From CAVAVT01 sp963592185 (lineage in GTDB: Bacteria; Bacillota; Negativicutes; Selenomonadales; Selenomonadaceae): a DNA stretch of 25,830 nucleotides. The notes below the pieces were generated by a model. The model was not told the origin of the DNA, made no database searches, and saw nothing but the letters and a program-made list of their open reading frames with translations. Below are positions 23,211-25,830 of this stretch, piece by piece. The stretch lies in contig CAVAVT010000024.1 of assembly GCA_963592185.1 (NCBI GenBank), forward strand, positions 1-25,830, given 5' to 3'. Within the stretch, counting starts at the first letter, position 1. Each line of letters begins with the position of its first letter. Made by a program: the position numbers and the translations under genes.

Positions 23211-24071
23211 GTGGAGCTGTGGTTTACTGAAAATCATACAAAAAATGTACATTTTTCTATTAAGGTTGATAAGCAGCTGTACACAGGAAAAAGTGAATTT
23301 CAGCGCATAGATGTATTTGAATCACCGGAATTTGGACGTTTTCTCACGCTTGACGGCTACATGATGCTTACAGAAAAGGATGAGTTCATTTATCACGAAA
23401 TGATAACTCACGTTCCAATGAGTGTTCACCCCAATCCTAAAAATGTGCTGGTTATCGGGGGCGGAGATGGGGGCACTGTCCGTGAGGTTCTCAGATATCC
23501 CGAAGTGGAATCTGTTGATTTGGTGGAAATCGACGAACAGGTGGTGGAGGTTTCAAAAGAATATCTTCCTCAAACCGCATCCTGTCTGGATGATCCAAGG
23601 GTCAAGCTTTATTATGAGGATGGTCTTAGGTTTATAAGACATTGCAGCAATAAGTACGATATTATTATTGTGGACTCAACGGACCCCTTTGGCCCCGGTG
23701 AAGGACTTTTTACAAAGGAATTTTACGGAAACTGCTACAAGGCATTGACAGAAGATGGAATCATGGTGAACCAGCATGAAAGTCCTTTTTATCAGGAGGA
23801 TGCCGTAGCCATGCAGCGAGCACATAAAAGAATCGCGGAGTCATTTCCCATAAGCCGTGTATATCAGGTACATATCCCAACTTATCCATCGGGACACTGG
23901 CTATTTGGCTTTGCTTCAAAAAAATATCATCCTGTTAAGGATATAAATGTTATGGAATGGATGAAACGGGGAATAAAGACCCGTTACTACAATCCGCCAC
24001 TTCATTTGGGATCCTTTGCCCTGCCAACTTATGTAGAGGAGCTTTTGAGAGATGTTGAACCAGAACGTTGA
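23211..24071 (+). CDS. speE: Spermidine synthase
   Basis: This 286-residue aminopropyltransferase moves the aminopropyl group from decarboxylated SAM to putrescine. The SAM-binding GGGDGG (83-88), VEIDEQVV, and catalytic Asp155 and Asp158 in VDSTDPFGPGEGLF are clear. The GTG at 23211 has GAGGGGAT upstream; the same frame stays open back into speA, but that extension has no family similarity. Its end overlaps speB by 20 bases. Confidence 0.95.
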   Translation: MELWFTENHTKNVHFSIKVDKQLYTGKSEFQRIDVFESPEFGRFLTLDGYMMLTEKDEFIYHEMITHVPMSVHPNPKNVLVIGGGDGGTVREVLRYPEVESVDLVEIDEQVVEVSKEYLPQTASCLDDPRVKLYYEDGLRFIRHCSNKYDIIIVDSTDPFGPGEGLFTKEFYGNCYKALTEDGIMVNQHESPFYQEDAVAMQRAHKRIAESFPISRVYQVHIPTYPSGHWLFGFASKKYHPVKDINVMEWMKRGIKTRYYNPPLHLGSFALPTYVEELLRDVEPER

Positions 24072-24933
24072 AACTTTTTTGGGCTGTGACGCCCGTTATG
24101 AAGATGCAAGAATAGTACTTTACGGTGCACCTTTTGATTCCACCACTTCCTATAGACCGGGAACAAGGTTTGCAAGCCATGTAATGCGTGGAGAGTCTTA
24201 TGGTCTTGAAACCTACAGCCCGTATCTGGATTTAGATTTGGAAGATGCCCAAATTTTTGACAGCGGAGATTTGGAGCTGTCCTTTGGCAGAGTGGATAAG
24301 GCTCTGCAGGATATTGAGGAAAGAGCGGAAATTATTTTTAACGATGGCAAGATTCCCTTCATGATTGGTGGCGAGCATCTTGTAACATTGGGAGCCATCC
24401 GGGCTGCAGCAAAGAAGTATCCAGATTTGCATGTGGTTCATTTCGATGCCCATACTGACCTTAGGGAAGAATATCTGGATGCGGAGCTGTCACATGCTAC
24501 AGTTATCAGAAGGACTTGGGATATTTTAGGTGATGATCGTATATGGCAGTTTGGAATAAGAAGCGGTCTTAAAGAGGAATTTCAATGGGCGGAAACCCAT
24601 ACCCATTTAACCAAATTTAATTTCAGTGGTCTTGAAAAAGCTTTGTGCGAGCTGAAGGGTCATCCTGTTTATTTTACAATAGATCTGGATGTTGTAGACC
24701 CATGCCAGTTCCCAGGAACAGGCACACCGGAGCCTGGTGGAGTGAGCTTTGAGGAGCTTAGAAATGCACTTGGCAGCGTCATAAAAGAACTCAATATCGT
24801 GGGAGCTGATGTGGTGGAGCTTTCACCACCACTGGACCCAAGTGGGATTTCCACAGCGCTTGCATGCAAGGTTGTAAGAGAGATGCTGCTGGGGCTGGAG
24901 GAGCCATTTATTCGTGAGCCGGAAATGGTCTGA
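24052..24933 (+). CDS. speB: Agmatinase
   Basis: This 293-residue ureohydrolase splits agmatine into putrescine and urea with two Mn2+ ions. Metal ligands are His109 in GGEHLVTLG, Asp132/His134/Asp136 in HFDAHTDLR and Asp211/Asp213 in TIDLDVVDP. The C-terminal PGTGTPEPGG is conserved. Arginase is the alternative, but linkage to speA and speE favours agmatinase. The ATG follows AGAGGAG by 10 bases inside the end of speE. Confidence 0.92.
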   Translation: MLNQNVETFLGCDARYEDARIVLYGAPFDSTTSYRPGTRFASHVMRGESYGLETYSPYLDLDLEDAQIFDSGDLELSFGRVDKALQDIEERAEIIFNDGKIPFMIGGEHLVTLGAIRAAAKKYPDLHVVHFDAHTDLREEYLDAELSHATVIRRTWDILGDDRIWQFGIRSGLKEEFQWAETHTHLTKFNFSGLEKALCELKGHPVYFTIDLDVVDPCQFPGTGTPEPGGVSFEELRNALGSVIKELNIVGADVVELSPPLDPSGISTALACKVVREMLLGLEEPFIREPEMV

Positions 24934-24967
24934 GCTGAGGAAGAGTAACTGTAAAGGAAGTATGGAC

Positions 24968-25828
24968 ATGTTTACAGGTAAGACAAAAAATGTGGGGGTA
25001 ATAGGATATCCCATAGAGCATTCCCTTTCTCCTGTGCTGCAGAATGCGGCAATTGCCAAGGCCGGAATTGACTATGCCTACATAGCCATGCCGGTAAAGC
25101 CAGAGGACTTGGAGGAGGCTGTAAGGGGCATGAAGGCTTTGGGCTTCAGGGGAATAAATGTAACCATACCCCACAAGACTGAAATCATGCAGTACCTTGA
25201 TGAAATCGATAAGGATGCGAAGATAATTGGTGCGGTAAATACCGTTGTAAATACGGATGGATATATTAAAGGATATAACACCGATGTTATTGGAAGCATA
25301 GATGCGCTTTATAATCATGGCGTGGAGATTAAGGGGAAAAATGTAGTTCTTTTTGGAGCAGGAGGAGCCGCAAGGGCTATAATCTGGGGGCTTTTAAAGG
25401 CTGGAGCTGCACAGGTGACATTGGGCGTAAGAAATGTTCCAAAGGTAAAGCCCGTTGCAGAGTATTTTTCAAAGTACCTTAAGGAAGGGCAAAACCTGAA
25501 CCTCTTTAACTGGAATGATGAAGGATTCGAGGAATGTCTGCGTAGTGCAGATATTCTCATCAACACCACACCATTGGGAATGGCTCCAAAGGTAGATGCC
25601 GCCCCACCGGTTAAGTGGGAGGCAGTAAAGTCCGGGGCATTTGCCTATGATATAATTTACACACCGGCAAAAACCCGTTTCCTAGAAGAAGCCGAGCAGC
25701 ACGGCTGTGAAATCCTAAACGGCGAGGAAATGCTTGCCGGGCAGGGAGCTGCCGCCTTCAAACTGTGGACAGACACAGAACCGGAACTAAGTGTAATGAC
25801 AGAAGCGTTGAGAAAAGCGCTGGAATAA
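24968..25828 (+). CDS. aroE: Shikimate dehydrogenase
   Basis: This 286-residue enzyme reduces 3-dehydroshikimate with NADPH in aromatic amino acid synthesis. Shikimate-binding SLSP (19-22), catalytic Lys70 in NVTIPHK and Asp106 in GYNTD, and the nucleotide loop GAGGAARA (130-137) are present. AAAGGA at 24953-24958 is 9 bases before the ATG at 24968 but only 3 before an ATG at 24962, so I prefer 24968. It lies 34 bases after speB and may be read from the spe transcript. Its own partners, if any, are past the window end. Confidence 0.95.
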   Translation: MFTGKTKNVGVIGYPIEHSLSPVLQNAAIAKAGIDYAYIAMPVKPEDLEEAVRGMKALGFRGINVTIPHKTEIMQYLDEIDKDAKIIGAVNTVVNTDGYIKGYNTDVIGSIDALYNHGVEIKGKNVVLFGAGGAARAIIWGLLKAGAAQVTLGVRNVPKVKPVAEYFSKYLKEGQNLNLFNWNDEGFEECLRSADILINTTPLGMAPKVDAAPPVKWEAVKSGAFAYDIIYTPAKTRFLEEAEQHGCEILNGEEMLAGQGAAAFKLWTDTEPELSVMTEALRKALE

Positions 25829-25830
25829 AT

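Noticed and set aside
1..25830. CRISPR arrays, tRNA or rRNA genes, insertion sequences
   Set aside because: Reading the gaps on both strands gave no regular repeats, cloverleaf sequences or transposase genes.

Overview
The window is a compact stretch of bacterial chromosome with 29 protein-coding genes and no gene-free stretch over 300 bases. I saw no rRNA, tRNA, insertion sequence, CRISPR array or phage structural gene. Gene content points to the Bacillota: an rbgA-rnhB-(FliK-like)-(FlhB tail-like)-yraN run like the Bacillus ylqF-rnhB-ylqG-ylqH neighbourhood, a class 1B pyrK-pyrD pair, a ComFB-family gene and a Gram-positive-type LexA box. The dTDP-sugar genes and the enterobacterial-type SpeD would suit an outer-membrane-bearing Negativicute such as a Selenomonas relative. 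That placement is inference; Bacillota is the safer statement. Non-ATG starts are common: nine of 29 genes use TTG or GTG, each chosen from the position of the Shine-Dalgarno sequence or from frame limits.

Layout: (1) 65-3324 (+): a single-pass membrane coiled-coil protein, then a three-gene ABC importer of the NMT1/SsuA type. (2) 3404-3691 (+): a ComFB-family small protein, meeting a CNNM/CorC-type transporter (3746-5077, -) over a bidirectional terminator. (3) 5078-5229: divergent promoters whose -35 boxes form a perfect inverted repeat. (4) 5230-11606 (+): a probable eight-gene operon: MATE exporter, small hydrophobic protein, rbgA, rnhB, FliK-like protein, FlhB tail-like protein, yraN, ubiX. 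It ends in a long hairpin. (5) 11706-12658 (-): an HD-domain hydrolase and a small membrane protein. (6) 12809-14766 (+): a Y-family DNA polymerase and a YolD-like partner behind a LexA (SOS) box. (7) 14939-18240 (+): comM/yifB, then pyrK-pyrD. (8) 18353-25828 (+): rfbA-rfbC-rfbB, speD, a hairpin, speA-speE-speB, aroE.

Functional links: rfbACB converts glucose-1-phosphate through dTDP-glucose to dTDP-4-keto-rhamnose, but the last gene (rfbD) is absent here. speA, speB, speD and speE make a complete arginine-to-spermidine route. pyrK and pyrD encode the two subunits of NAD-dependent dihydroorotate dehydrogenase. The polymerase and YolD-like genes form a DNA-damage-inducible unit.

I found no clearly new defence or mobile system. 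The parts least explained by known biology are the FliK-like/FlhB tail-like pair inside a ribosome-biogenesis and DNA-repair operon, the coiled-coil membrane protein tied to the ABC importer, the HD hydrolase/membrane protein pair, and three regulatory sites: the divergent operator candidate, the palindrome before rfbA and the comM leader.
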